Assembly: GCA_002478265.1 (NCBI GenBank)
Contig: DLNC01000007.1
Span: forward strand, 1-29,405
Length of the DNA stretch: 29,405 nucleotides
Source of the DNA: Syntrophaceae bacterium UBA7520
GTDB lineage: Bacteria; Desulfobacterota; Syntrophia; Syntrophales; Smithellaceae
Direction: 5' to 3'
In this document: positions 1 to 8,184 of the stretch, one piece after another
Layout: every line of letters begins with the position of its first letter
Position numbering within the stretch: position 1 is the stretch's first letter
Notes under the pieces: generated by a model
Database searches by the model: none
What the model saw: only the letters and a program-made list of their open reading frames with translations
What the model was told of the DNA's origin: nothing
Made by a program: the position numbers and the translations under genes

Positions 1-12
1 ATATAAATCAAA

Positions 13-44
13 CCCCCTCCGGGTAATTAATTGAGGGGGCTTTT
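13..44 (+). terminator. Rho-independent terminator of a gene left of the window
   Basis: A 7-bp GC-rich inverted repeat (CCCCCTC at 13-19, GAGGGGG at 33-39) encloses a 13-nt AT-rich loop and is followed by C and TTTT. The T tract on the plus strand suggests it ends a plus-strand transcript from outside the window. It lies just beyond the 3' end of the minus-strand gene at 55-666 and could also act on that transcript, although the minus-strand tail is poorer in T. Confidence 0.7.
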
Positions 45-54
45 ACTTGGTCAG

Positions 55-666
55 TCAGATAATTTTCGCATAGAGGAAAAACCAGATTATCTTCAGATAT
101 TCCAACAGAACATTTTTCCAATCCCTTAACGACATCTGCCAAAAATTGCCCGGCGCTCTTTCAAAACGCGTAGCCATGTAGTAGATATCATCTGTCTCAT
201 TTTTAAACACATGTGAAACTATTATTTTAATCCGCCTCATATGATAAGGAGAGCTGACGAAGACGACCGAATTGAAATTTTGTCGTGACATAATGATTTT
301 TGCCTGTAAAATTTCCAGATGGGTATTTTCATAGATTAGTGAAGAAATTTTGTCATTTTCCATCTCCTCGCTGAAAGCCGATCTTGATAGTGGCACTTCT
401 TTCATCCCTCCACCGTCAAATTGATACATCTTATAATAGGCGGGGATAATCAAATAATTTGCCAAGCCTTTATGGGAAAGCAAATGCGCTTCTTTCTTGC
501 GCGCGCTGAAACTCTCTCCTAAAAGAAGCACGATCGTATCTACTTTTTTATCCGTTTTTGTAACATCAAATGAATAAAGCAGAAAGCGCGGCGCGCAGAT
601 AATTGACAAAATGATTATAATAGCTAAAGAAAAAAAAATGGCGAGACTTCTTCTCCGTATCATCAT
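55..666 (-). CDS. YdcF/SanA-like (DUF218) membrane-anchored protein
   Basis: The product is 203 aa. An N-terminal hydrophobic segment (about residues 8-30) looks like a signal anchor, so the rest is probably periplasmic. Features typical of DUF218/YdcF are the early beta strand VDTIVLLLGES, an ENTHLEILQAK stretch like the family's helix before the core, and VSSPYHMRR (about 138-146), which matches the family's T/S-x-x-HM-R motif. Related proteins (SanA, ElyC) are linked to envelope integrity and polyprenyl-carrier metabolism, but no reaction is certain. The start at 666 is supported by AAGGA 8 nt upstream; a second ATG follows directly. The gene stands alone and is divergent from the kinase gene at 867. 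Confidence 0.65.
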   Translation of the reverse strand: MMIRRRSLAIFFSLAIIIILSIICAPRFLLYSFDVTKTDKKVDTIVLLLGESFSARKKEAHLLSHKGLANYLIIPAYYKMYQFDGGGMKEVPLSRSAFSEEMENDKISSLIYENTHLEILQAKIIMSRQNFNSVVFVSSPYHMRRIKIIVSHVFKNETDDIYYMATRFERAPGNFWQMSLRDWKNVLLEYLKIIWFFLYAKII

Positions 667-676
667 GAAAATATCC

Positions 677-716
677 TTGACATTGTAAATATTTATTTAT
701 ATCAAATAGTTGATAT
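677..716. promoter_or_regulatory. Divergent intergenic region with sigma-70-like promoter and palindrome
   Basis: On the plus strand TTGACA (677-682) is followed after 17 nt by TATCAA (700-705), a plausible sigma-70 promoter for the kinase/regulator pair starting at 867. Over the -10 lies a perfect inverted repeat, ATATCAA (699-705) and TTGATAT (710-716), separated by 4 nt. This is the shape of an operator for a dimeric regulator that could affect both divergent genes. The rest of 667-866 is AT-rich, with one 7-bp hairpin (772-778/793-799) that has no T tract. Confidence 0.35.
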
Positions 717-866
717 TGGTAACAATGTCAACATTTTATGAACGTCATAATTATTTTCTGTTAATTGATCCGCCGCCGCTTGTCGTTTTTTCCGGCGGCT
801 GGTTGCGTTCATATAATTCAAGCGGTCGTATTTTTTCGCAATACTTTTTAAGGCTGCAAACAATTT

Positions 867-1940
867 ATGGATGACTTCTTCTCGGCAAGCAATTGCCCGG
901 CAATGAAAAACAAGGGACCAGGTAATTGTTTATACGCCTATATTATGGAAAATATCGATCTGGGCATCGTTATCCTTGGTTTAAAAAGACACGAAATCAT
1001 TTTTAAAAATAAATTCGCTTCCGAACTTTTCCAGGACGCCAAAGAGAAACTGGGATATAAGGCTCTCATGACTTTACTTTTACCAACATACGGCGAATCG
1101 TCCCACAACGAGATTATCGGAAAAACCAACACCTTGTGGTATAAGAATCGGCTGCTCGGTTATACCCCATATATGATCTCTGATGATTTTATCTGGATAA
1201 TCATCAGAGATATCACGGAGAGGAGCCGCCTGGAATCAATCGCCGAAGCGGTTAATTCCATGGAAAACACCAGCTATATCTTTTCCGGCATCAGGCACGA
1301 GTTGGGCAATCCCATAAATTCCATCAAAATGACCTTGAGTGTTCTGAAAAAGAACCTGGCCCATTATTCGACCAGCGCAGTGGAAAGATTTGTTGATCGT
1401 GCCATGACGGAAATCTCCAGGGTTGAATTTCTTCTACAGGCGCTGAAAAGCTTCAGCCTCTTTGAAAACCCGGATATACAAAATGTTCATGTTGAAGATT
1501 TCATCAAGCGCTTCATTTCCCTTGTCTCCAATGATCTGGGAAATGCGGGAATCAAAACTAATTATGTTGTAGTGCCTCCTGTTGAGCATATAAGCGCTGA
1601 TCCGCGGCTTTTGCATCAAGTCATTCTTAATTTAATAACCAACGCGTCGGATGCGTTGCACAATTGTGAAAACCCCCAGATCATGATCCGTGCCGAAAGG
1701 AAAGAAGGTTTCGTTGCCATTACCATTGAAGACAATGGCATAGGCATGACCGAAGAGGAACAAACCAATCTTTTCAAGCCTTTTTACACAACAAAGCAAA
1801 GGGGAACGGGACTGGGACTAATGATCGCGTTAAAAATGGTAACCCTGATGAAAGGCAACATGGAAATCAAAAGCTATAAAGATATCGGCACAAAGGTCAC
1901 CATCTTCATTCCCGAAGGCAGACATGATGCGCGCACGTAA
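867..1940 (+). CDS. Soluble PAS-type sensor histidine kinase (NtrB/AtoS-like)
   Basis: The product is 357 aa with no obvious membrane segment, so it probably senses a cytoplasmic signal. A PAS-like domain spans about 20-118 and ends in the typical RDITERSRLE linker. The dimerisation/phosphoacceptor helix carries RHELGNPINSIK with His144 as predicted autophosphorylation site. The ATPase domain has an N box with Asn259, a G1 box DNGIGM (289-294), an F box LFKPFYTTK (302-310) and a G2 box GTGLGL (313-318), all intact. The gene overlaps the next one by 17 nt, so kinase and NtrC-type regulator are surely co-expressed and almost certainly partners. The ATG at 867 has only a weak AAGG 13 nt upstream; residue 13 is an alternative start. 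Confidence 0.9.
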   Translation: MDDFFSASNCPAMKNKGPGNCLYAYIMENIDLGIVILGLKRHEIIFKNKFASELFQDAKEKLGYKALMTLLLPTYGESSHNEIIGKTNTLWYKNRLLGYTPYMISDDFIWIIIRDITERSRLESIAEAVNSMENTSYIFSGIRHELGNPINSIKMTLSVLKKNLAHYSTSAVERFVDRAMTEISRVEFLLQALKSFSLFENPDIQNVHVEDFIKRFISLVSNDLGNAGIKTNYVVVPPVEHISADPRLLHQVILNLITNASDALHNCENPQIMIRAERKEGFVAITIEDNGIGMTEEEQTNLFKPFYTTKQRGTGLGLMIALKMVTLMKGNMEIKSYKDIGTKVTIFIPEGRHDART

Positions 1941-3318
1941 AAAGAAAATTCTCGTTGTCGATGATAACGACATTTTCTGTGAATCCGTTCGTGATATTCT
2001 GAACAATGAGACCACTGACGTTCTTACCGCCAACACCGGCCAAGAAGGTCTGAAAATCTGCAAGGATTTAAAAATCGATATTGTAATTCTTGATCAAAAG
2101 CTTCCAGACACGGAAGGCGTGTCCCTTTGCCCATCCATACTAAAATACAACGACCAGACAAAAATTATTTTTGTCACCGCGTACCCCAGTTTCAGCAACG
2201 CGGTAGAGGCAATTAAAGTTGGGGCTCACGATTATCTTTCCAAACCCTTTGAAATGGCAGAGCTGGAGCTTACCGTCAGGCAGGCTTTCCGCACACAGGA
2301 GCTGGAAAAAACTGAGCAGATACAGAACTATCATGATGACAAAGAGAGCGAAGATATAGGGCTTGTTGCGGGACAAGCGGCTTTTGGAGATATTTTTCGC
2401 ATGATCGATCTGGCCGCCGCCAGTGACGCGCCGGTGCTCATCACCGGCGAAACCGGCACCGGCAAAAATGTCGTGGCGCGCGCTATTCATCATAAAAGCA
2501 ATCTCCCGCGCAAACTTTTTTTGACCACTAATTGCGCCGCATTTCCGGAAAGCCTGATTGAAGCGGAACTCTTCGGCTCGGAAAAAGGCGCTTTCACCGG
2601 CGCTACGGCGCTGCGCCGGGGAATCTTTGAACTGGCTGACGGCGGCACTCTTGTCCTGGACGAAATAAGCTCCATGCCCATTCATTTGCAATCGAAATTG
2701 CTGGGTGTGTTGGAAGAAAAAAGAATCCGTCGCGTGGGCGGCGAATCATTCAAACCCATCAATGTCCGTGTCATCGCGATTTCCAATGTAGATCTTCAGG
2801 AAGCGATAAGATGTAAATCCTTCCGTGATGATCTTTATTACAGACTAAGCGTTATCCATATCCATCTTCCGCCCCTGCGCGAAAGAAAAATGGATATTCC
2901 CCTGTTGTGCGACTATTTTATAAAAAAAATGGCGAAAAGTTCCGAAGTGAGCCTTCCGGACAAAGAATTGAATAAGTTATTGGAATATGAATGGCCGGGC
3001 AATATTCGTGAATTAAAAAATGTCATGGAAAGAGCCTTGATTATCCAGAAGGGCAATATTCTTAAACCCTCTGCGGTGATAAAAAATGGTCATGATATAT
3101 CTTTGTCCTCCGTAAAAAACTGGGAAAACGCAAAAAATGAAGAGATAAGAACCCTGGAGGAAATAGAAAAAGACCACATCAAAATGGCTCTTATAAAATA
3201 TGAAAACAATTACACGCAAACCGCCAAAGCATTGGGCATTTCCCTCTCGACGCTAAAGAGAAAATTAAAAAATCACCAACCAAATCCTGTACGCAAACAA
3301 TTCAATACTAGGTCATAA
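1924..3318 (+). CDS. NtrC-family sigma-54 response regulator
   Basis: The product is 464 aa with three domains. The receiver domain (about 7-122) has acidic residues D13/D14, phosphoacceptor D57 and Lys107 in YLSKPFE. The AAA+ domain (about 145-380) has Walker A GETGTGKN (175-182), the sigma-54-contacting GAFTGA loop intact at 222-227, and Walker B GGTLVLDE (240-247). A C-terminal Fis-type helix-turn-helix (about 420-455) reads NYTQTAKALGISLSTLKRKL. It should hydrolyse ATP to open sigma-54 promoters when phosphorylated by the overlapping kinase. A strong -24/-12 promoter starts only 93 bp past its stop, making the downstream operon the obvious target. The first ATG is followed by a second. 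Confidence 0.95.
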   Translation: MMRARKKKILVVDDNDIFCESVRDILNNETTDVLTANTGQEGLKICKDLKIDIVILDQKLPDTEGVSLCPSILKYNDQTKIIFVTAYPSFSNAVEAIKVGAHDYLSKPFEMAELELTVRQAFRTQELEKTEQIQNYHDDKESEDIGLVAGQAAFGDIFRMIDLAAASDAPVLITGETGTGKNVVARAIHHKSNLPRKLFLTTNCAAFPESLIEAELFGSEKGAFTGATALRRGIFELADGGTLVLDEISSMPIHLQSKLLGVLEEKRIRRVGGESFKPINVRVIAISNVDLQEAIRCKSFRDDLYYRLSVIHIHLPPLRERKMDIPLLCDYFIKKMAKSSEVSLPDKELNKLLEYEWPGNIRELKNVMERALIIQKGNILKPSAVIKNGHDISLSSVKNWENAKNEEIRTLEEIEKDHIKMALIKYENNYTQTAKALGISLSTLKRKLKNHQPNPVRKQFNTRS

Positions 3319-3327
3319 TGACCTAGT
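3307..3327. promoter_or_regulatory. Perfect 10-1-10 palindrome, candidate enhancer (UAS)
   Basis: The arms ACTAGGTCAT (3307-3316) and ATGACCTAGT (3318-3327) are exact reverse complements around one central A. The site overlaps the stop codon of the NtrC-type regulator. Its centre is about 120 bp upstream of the start point predicted from the -24/-12 promoter, the usual distance for binding sites of NtrC-type activators. A one-base centre fits protein binding better than an RNA hairpin, although a CATTTT stretch follows, so a weak terminator is possible. Confidence 0.5.
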
Positions 3328-3410
3328 CATTTTGAGCCGCTTTTTTACGACAATTCCTGTTTTTTCTTTTAAGTATTTGTTATTTCAGATTATTTTTAAA
3401 TGTGTTTCTG

Positions 3411-3426
3411 TGGCATACTGTTTGCT
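3411..3426 (+). promoter_or_regulatory. Sigma-54 (-24/-12) promoter
   Basis: TGGCAT (3411-3416) and TTGCT (3422-3426) match the sigma-54 consensus TGGCAC-N5-TTGCW. The invariant GG (3412-3413) and GC (3424-3425) have the required spacing. The predicted start point is near 3437, giving a leader of about 68 nt before the ATG at 3505. The surrounding sequence is AT-rich. The promoter faces the receiver/Roadblock/ATPase operon and lies directly behind the NtrC-type activator gene. Confidence 0.85.
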
Positions 3427-3504
3427 GTAAATTAATATCACATGACAGTTTATTCTTGATTACAAGAATAAAAAATTAAACCAAGCAATTAATGGGAGAG
3501 AGTT

Positions 3505-4824
3505 ATGATAAATACAGCAAGCAATTTCGAGACTTTAAAGCAAAGAATGACGACATCGCCCCAGGATTCTTTTTTTAAGGGAAAACTATCGCGTGTTTAT
3601 GAAGTTCTCATCGTTGACGATGAAGAACCTTTTGTTTTGAGTCTCGCTGACGGATTAAGCACGTATAAAAAATATTTTAATGTGAGAACGGCGCCCAACG
3701 GCGCGGAAGCCGTGAAAATTCTCAAACTATCTCCCGTCGACCTGGTAATTACCGATTTGAGCATGCCGAAGATGGACGGCTTTGAACTTCTGGCCTACAT
3801 GAACAGAAATTATCCTAAAATACCCGTCATCCTGATGACGGCCTACGGAACACCAAAAATAGAGGAAATCGTCAGCAACATGGGAATTTTCCGCTACCTG
3901 GAAAAGCCACTCGATATTAACGCGGTTGCCGACAACATCGTTGACGCCCTGGGAATAAAAATTTCCATTACTGAAACCAAAGCGCAAACTTACGACAGGC
4001 CTGACATTTCTTACAAACCAGCTGACACGCAAAGCAAAGTATCTATTCCTAAAAAAAGCGCGGAAACGGCTAAGATACAGGACACATCGGAAACGGAAGA
4101 TAAGTCAAAAACAACCGCAACATTCGGATCACGTGCCAGTCTCGATCTCGAAAAAATCAGAGAAGAAGCGCGTCTGAAAGCGGGGGTGAAAACTTCCGAT
4201 AAAAAATCAGTTCCTGATGCGGAAAAAAGAGCCATGGAAGCGGCGGAAAAACGGGCAATCCTGGAAGCCAAGGCAAAAGCCGAAGCGGAAAGATTCGCTA
4301 GGGAGGAAGCGGAACGCAAAGCTCAGGAGGCAGAGGAAAAAGCAAGGCAAGAAGCTCTGGCCCGTGAAGAAGCGGAGCGCAAAGCCAGAGAGGCAGAAGA
4401 AAAAGCGGAAAGAGCCAGACAAGAAGCTTTGGCCCGTGAAGAAGCGATAAAAAGAGCAAAAGCGGAAGCGGAAGAAAGAGCCAGACAGGAAGCTTTGGCT
4501 CGTGAGGAAGCGATAAAAAAAGCAAAAGCGGAAGCGGAAGCGGAAGAAAGAGCCAGAAAAGAAGCGCAGGCGCGCGAGGAAGCGGAGCGCAAAGCTAAAG
4601 AAGCGGAAGAAAGAGCCAGAAAAGAAGCGCAGGCACGCGAGGAAGCGGAGCGCAAAGCTAAAGAAGCGGAGGAAAGAGCCAGACAGGAAGCTTTGGCTAA
4701 AGAAGAAGCCCTGAAAAAAGAAAGAGCGGAAGCGGAAGCCCAGGCGCAGGCGGAAAATGACAAAAAACAGAAAGATTTGAAATCAGAAACCAAGCAGAAA
4801 TTAAGCGCTTGGAAAAAAAGCTAA
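3505..4824 (+). CDS. Receiver domain protein with long Ala/Glu/Lys/Arg coiled coil
   Basis: The product is 439 aa. After a short leader, a CheY-like receiver domain (about 33-155) has D38/D39, phosphoacceptor D84, T112 and K134, all conserved. A polar Ser/Thr/Lys linker (about 155-215) leads to a highly charged helix (about 215-425) built from units such as REEAERKAKEAEERARKEAQ, predicted to be one long coiled coil or single alpha-helix with no output domain. It probably acts as a phosphorylation-controlled scaffold or rod rather than a transcription factor; this is inference. The start has GGGAGAG 4 nt upstream of the ATG. It is the first gene after the sigma-54 promoter and is followed after 30 nt by the Roadblock gene. 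Low-complexity helix makes homology matches untrustworthy beyond the receiver. Confidence 0.85.
   Translation: MINTASNFETLKQRMTTSPQDSFFKGKLSRVYEVLIVDDEEPFVLSLADGLSTYKKYFNVRTAPNGAEAVKILKLSPVDLVITDLSMPKMDGFELLAYMNRNYPKIPVILMTAYGTPKIEEIVSNMGIFRYLEKPLDINAVADNIVDALGIKISITETKAQTYDRPDISYKPADTQSKVSIPKKSAETAKIQDTSETEDKSKTTATFGSRASLDLEKIREEARLKAGVKTSDKKSVPDAEKRAMEAAEKRAILEAKAKAEAERFAREEAERKAQEAEEKARQEALAREEAERKAREAEEKAERARQEALAREEAIKRAKAEAEERARQEALAREEAIKKAKAEAEAEERARKEAQAREEAERKAKEAEERARKEAQAREEAERKAKEAEERARQEALAKEEALKKERAEAEAQAQAENDKKQKDLKSETKQKLSAWKKS
4558..4683 (+). repeat. Two 63-nt tandem repeats inside the coiled-coil gene
   Basis: Copies 4558-4620 and 4621-4683 differ at only two of 63 positions by eye. 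Each encodes a 21-residue helical unit (KEAQAREEAERKAKEAEERA plus R). More diverged units of similar wording precede and follow them (about 4300-4740). The near-identity suggests a recent in-frame duplication, and copy number may vary between strains. Confidence 0.85.
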
Positions 4825-4854
4825 GCAAATAAAATCAGGCCAGGATAATAAACT

Positions 4855-5223
4855 ATGAACGTGACAAAACTCAAAGAAGCAGTGGAGGTACTGAAAACCA
4901 ATCTGGGTGATAGTTTAATATGCACGGCTATCGCGATGAATATCGACGGTCAGTCCATTGCCGGATATAACGCTACCCCGAAATTTGCCGCCCTTATTGT
5001 GAAGATCATCAAAGTAGTCAACGATACGGCAAAAATAGGCGGCATACCTGAGATCGGAAGATACGCCACTTTTGACTTACAGGAAGATCGTTTGCTGGTT
5101 ATTATCCCGCTGGGCGAGTATATTTGGGGTATTTTACTTGACGGCACGAAAACACAAATGGGGCTTTTACTGAACATTGAAATTCCCGCGGCTATTGAGG
5201 CGTTTGCTGAAGCCGTTGCCTAA
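4855..5223 (+). CDS. Roadblock/LC7-like protein
   Basis: The product is 122 aa. The predicted order helix (LKEAVEVLKTNLG), two strands (SLICTAIAMNIDGQSIAGY), long helix (ALIVKIIKVVNDTAKI), three strands (RYATFDLQEDRLLVIIPLG, YIWGILLDG, MGLLLNIEIP) and final helix fits the Roadblock/LC7 fold. The phrases NIDGQSIAGYN and GLLLNIEIP are typical of bacterial members. Such proteins often dimerise and regulate MglA-type small GTPases or act as scaffolds in polarity and motility, but no GTPase is encoded here. AGGA lies 9 nt before the ATG. The stop overlaps the next ATG by one base (TAATG), implying translational coupling to the ATPase gene. Confidence 0.75.
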   Translation: MNVTKLKEAVEVLKTNLGDSLICTAIAMNIDGQSIAGYNATPKFAALIVKIIKVVNDTAKIGGIPEIGRYATFDLQEDRLLVIIPLGEYIWGILLDGTKTQMGLLLNIEIPAAIEAFAEAVA

Positions 5224-7622
5224 TGCGCTATGATGGCAATCAACCGGTAATAATCAAATCAAGAAAGCGAAGATTGATCATGGATAAAACCATCCGTAAA
5301 ACAACTCCGTATTCAACAGGCACGCAGAAAGACACTCTTTCCAACGCGCCGCAGGTGGAAGAACTTTTAAAGAACCTCGAATTTCACAAATCCATTCAAA
5401 ATATCAATAATAGAATTAACAGCGCGGAAAACATCAAGGACATTATTATTGATATAAAAGAGGACATTCGCAAGTTATTTAATATTAATATACTCAATAT
5501 TTATGCCTACGATAAGATAAAAAAAGAAATCTATACTCTAAAAACGGAAGCAAACGACATCAAGGAGATTCGCCTACCGGTGAATAATTCCACCATCGTC
5601 GGATACGCAGCAAATAACAAAAAAACGGTGCTTATCAACGACGCCTATGACGAACGGGAACTTAGAAGAATCCATGAGCAGATGAAATTCGATCGCAGTC
5701 TCGATCGGCAATTAGGCGTTCTCACCGGCCAAGTCCTGGCGATACCGATTGTTCACGAGCGCAATATTATGGGTGTCTTGGAAGTTATGACGCAAAAAGG
5801 CGCGGAGAAAATTGAAGACTACCGTCAGATTTTTCTCGATGAAATCTGCAACGTTCTGGGAATAGCGTTTCACAATCAAGAAAGATTCAATAAGCAGCGT
5901 CGCCAATCAAAGTTTGATTATCTGATCAGGCAGGGTATAGCCACGCAGGCGCAAATTGACAAAGCCACCGATGAAGCGCGTGACCAGAAAGAGACTGTGG
6001 AAAGCGTTCTTCTCAAAAAATACAACATCTCCAAGGAGGATATCGGCGCGTCACTTGCTGAATATTATAATTGCGAATTTATCACCTATAACGACAAAAT
6101 ACCCATCCCAGGGGACCTGCTGAAAAATCTTAAAAAACCTTTTCTGAAAAGAGAGGTATGGGTACCGCTGGAAAGAGTTGACGGAAGAATCAGGGTGCTA
6201 GTAGACGATCCGACGAACATCCTCAAGAAAGACACAATTGAAAGCCTGCTAAAAACAAAGCTCCTCAGGTATGATGTTTGCCTGGCGGAAGACATTCAGC
6301 GGTATATTGACCGATTCTTTGCCGCGCCACAGGATAATACCTCAATCGATGAGATACTAGGCAAACTGGATCAGGACGAAGAAGCCTACGAAGAGGATGA
6401 CGGCGAAGTGATCACCGAATCTCATAGCGTGATTATGCAACTGGTTAACAAACTTATCAACGAAGCATATGCGCGACGCGCGTCAGATATTCATATTGAG
6501 CCGAATACGGACACCAAAAATGTTGATGTAAGATACCGTATAGACGGTGAGTGTTCTCTATATCAGACACTGCCTTACAGCTATCGTGCCGCGGTTGCCT
6601 CGCGCATCAAGATCATGTCCAATCTTGATATCACCGTCAAGAGATTGCCGCAGGACGGTAAAATAAAGTACAAAAGAGCCGGCGAGGAAGAAATCGAGTT
6701 GCGCGTGGCCACAATTCCTACTCAAGGCGGTGTGGAAGATATCGTGCTGCGTATTCTGGCCAAAGGGCGTACATTGCCTCTTGATGCGGTGGCTCTCTCC
6801 GACCGAAATTACAGAGAAATGCTGAAAATAATAGAGCAGCCATACGGGATGATTTTATGCGTGGGACCCACGGGCTCCGGTAAAACAACCACTTTGCACG
6901 CCTGCCTCAAGCATATCAACACGCCCGGTAGAAAAATATGGACCGCGGAAGATCCGGTGGAAATAACCCAGCACGGCCTGCGCCAGGTGCAGGTGCAGCC
7001 CAAAATCGGTTTTGATTTTGCCGCGGCAATGCGCTCGTTTCTGCGCGCCGATCCGGATGTCATCATGGTCGGTGAAATGCGCGATTTTGAAACGGCAAAA
7101 ATCGGCGTGGAAGCGTCTCTTACCGGCCATCTCGTGTTCAGCACGCTGCATACGAACAGCGCTCCGGAAACCATCGTCCGCCTGCTGGATATGGGCATAG
7201 ACCCTCTTAATTTTGCTGACGCCCTCCTGGGGATACTGGCGCAAAGATTGGTGCGCACGTTATGCAAGAAATGTAAAGAGGCCTATCATCCCAGCAAGGA
7301 AGAATATGAGGAAATCGCCGAAACTTACGGGAAAAAATATTTTGATAAACTAAATATTGCCTACACGGATAACTTTACGCTCTATCGCCCGAAAGGATGC
7401 GACACCTGCGACGGCACAGGTTATCTTGGCCGGATGGGTATACACGAACTTCTTATTGCTTCAGATAACATCAAAAGAATGATTCAAAGACATGAGCATG
7501 CCGAACCGATTCGCGAAGCGGCCATAGAGGAAGGCATGACGACGCTGCTGCAGGACGGTATCCAAAAAGCTCTGCAGGGTTATACCGATCTCAAGCAGGT
7601 CCGGCGTGTTTGCATCAAATAA
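5223..7622 (+). CDS. GAF-containing GspE/PilB-type secretion/pilus ATPase
   Basis: The product is 799 aa, longer than the usual 500-570 because of an N-terminal GAF domain (about 55-220, including VLAIPIVHERNIMGVLEVMTQ). An MshEN/T2SSE N-terminal domain follows (about 225-380), then the ATPase. Walker A is GPTGSGKTT (548-556), the Walker B region is DVIMVGEMRD (612-621), and HLVFSTLHTN forms the His box. Two CxxC pairs (C681/C684 and C726/C729) form the zinc site typical of GspE/PilB. It should power assembly of a type IV pilus or type II secretion pseudopilus at the inner membrane, perhaps gated by a ligand on GAF. A PilC-like partner lies apart at 12317-13525. The start is uncertain: ATG 5223 overlaps the Roadblock stop, while Met20 (5280) follows a weak purine stretch. 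Confidence 0.9.
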   Translation: MRYDGNQPVIIKSRKRRLIMDKTIRKTTPYSTGTQKDTLSNAPQVEELLKNLEFHKSIQNINNRINSAENIKDIIIDIKEDIRKLFNINILNIYAYDKIKKEIYTLKTEANDIKEIRLPVNNSTIVGYAANNKKTVLINDAYDERELRRIHEQMKFDRSLDRQLGVLTGQVLAIPIVHERNIMGVLEVMTQKGAEKIEDYRQIFLDEICNVLGIAFHNQERFNKQRRQSKFDYLIRQGIATQAQIDKATDEARDQKETVESVLLKKYNISKEDIGASLAEYYNCEFITYNDKIPIPGDLLKNLKKPFLKREVWVPLERVDGRIRVLVDDPTNILKKDTIESLLKTKLLRYDVCLAEDIQRYIDRFFAAPQDNTSIDEILGKLDQDEEAYEEDDGEVITESHSVIMQLVNKLINEAYARRASDIHIEPNTDTKNVDVRYRIDGECSLYQTLPYSYRAAVASRIKIMSNLDITVKRLPQDGKIKYKRAGEEEIELRVATIPTQGGVEDIVLRILAKGRTLPLDAVALSDRNYREMLKIIEQPYGMILCVGPTGSGKTTTLHACLKHINTPGRKIWTAEDPVEITQHGLRQVQVQPKIGFDFAAAMRSFLRADPDVIMVGEMRDFETAKIGVEASLTGHLVFSTLHTNSAPETIVRLLDMGIDPLNFADALLGILAQRLVRTLCKKCKEAYHPSKEEYEEIAETYGKKYFDKLNIAYTDNFTLYRPKGCDTCDGTGYLGRMGIHELLIASDNIKRMIQRHEHAEPIREAAIEEGMTTLLQDGIQKALQGYTDLKQVRRVCIK

Positions 7623-7635
7623 GCTTCGCGCAAAG

Positions 7636-8184
7636 TCAAGCAGCGTCACTAAAATAATCGGCGGAGAAGACATAGATTTCTGTTTCCCGGTCTTTCCAGG
7701 CATCAGGGGGAAGACCGGCTTTATAACAAGTTTCCCGCAAGAAAGATTCTCTGTCCAGATTATGTTCCACGGCAACCTGCGGCAGCAGCAATCCCGAATT
7801 ATAGCCGCGCACTATGTATAAGCCGTGTTTTCCCAACTGAATTTCATTTATCTCCTCGACGCGCTTTAAGGGGCTCAAAACAGAAACTTCAAAGCTGAGG
7901 CCGGGCAGCTCCTCCGGCTTTAGGGCGGGAAACCTGGGATCGTGAAAGGCCGCAGCGACCGCCATTTCCTGCACGGTTTCCCAAAGCGGCTTAACGGCCT
8001 TAATGTAGCCGATACAACCGCGCAAACGATCATGCTTTTTTATCGTCACAAATGCGCCTCTTTTTTCTTTAAGGATTTCCGAATCAACCTTGAATTTTGG
8101 CGCTTCTTTGCCATTAACCCTGGACGCGATTGTTTTTTTAACAATGTCCAATAAAATATTTTTTTCGTCTTGTTTTAATTCCAT
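7636..8184 (-). CDS. amrA: AMMECR1-domain protein (AmmeMemoRadiSam system protein A)
   Basis: The product is 182 aa from the chosen start. It matches the AMMECR1 family throughout: RLRGCIGYI, AAAFHDPRFPAL, KHGLYIVRGYNSGLLLPQVAVEH and FLRETCYKAGLPPDAW. The biochemical role is unsettled; family members occur next to Memo-like and radical SAM proteins as the AmmeMemoRadiSam set. I chose the ATG at 8184 because GGGAGGG sits 4 nt upstream; a GTG at 8208 would add eight residues but has no ribosome site. It follows amrB on the same strand after 167 nt. Its 3' end converges with the GAF-ATPase gene, only 13 nt separating the two stops. Confidence 0.9.
   Translation of the reverse strand: MELKQDEKNILLDIVKKTIASRVNGKEAPKFKVDSEILKEKRGAFVTIKKHDRLRGCIGYIKAVKPLWETVQEMAVAAAFHDPRFPALKPEELPGLSFEVSVLSPLKRVEEINEIQLGKHGLYIVRGYNSGLLLPQVAVEHNLDRESFLRETCYKAGLPPDAWKDRETEIYVFSADYFSDAA

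Noticed and set aside
772..799. Hairpin GCCGCCG/CGGCGGC as a terminator
   Set aside because: The 14-nt loop holds the T run and no T tract follows the stem on either strand; at most a leader hairpin of the kinase gene.
2140..2691. Minus-strand open frame of 183 codons inside the NtrC-type regulator
   Set aside because: It is a shadow of a well-recognised gene with all motifs intact on the plus strand; its translation resembles no protein family.
4323..4793. Long minus-strand open frame (156 codons) opposite the coiled-coil gene
   Set aside because: It is Ala/Ser/Leu-rich low-complexity text produced by reading the repetitive GAA/GCN codons backwards; there is no ribosome site, and the plus-strand gene has a clear receiver domain in frame.
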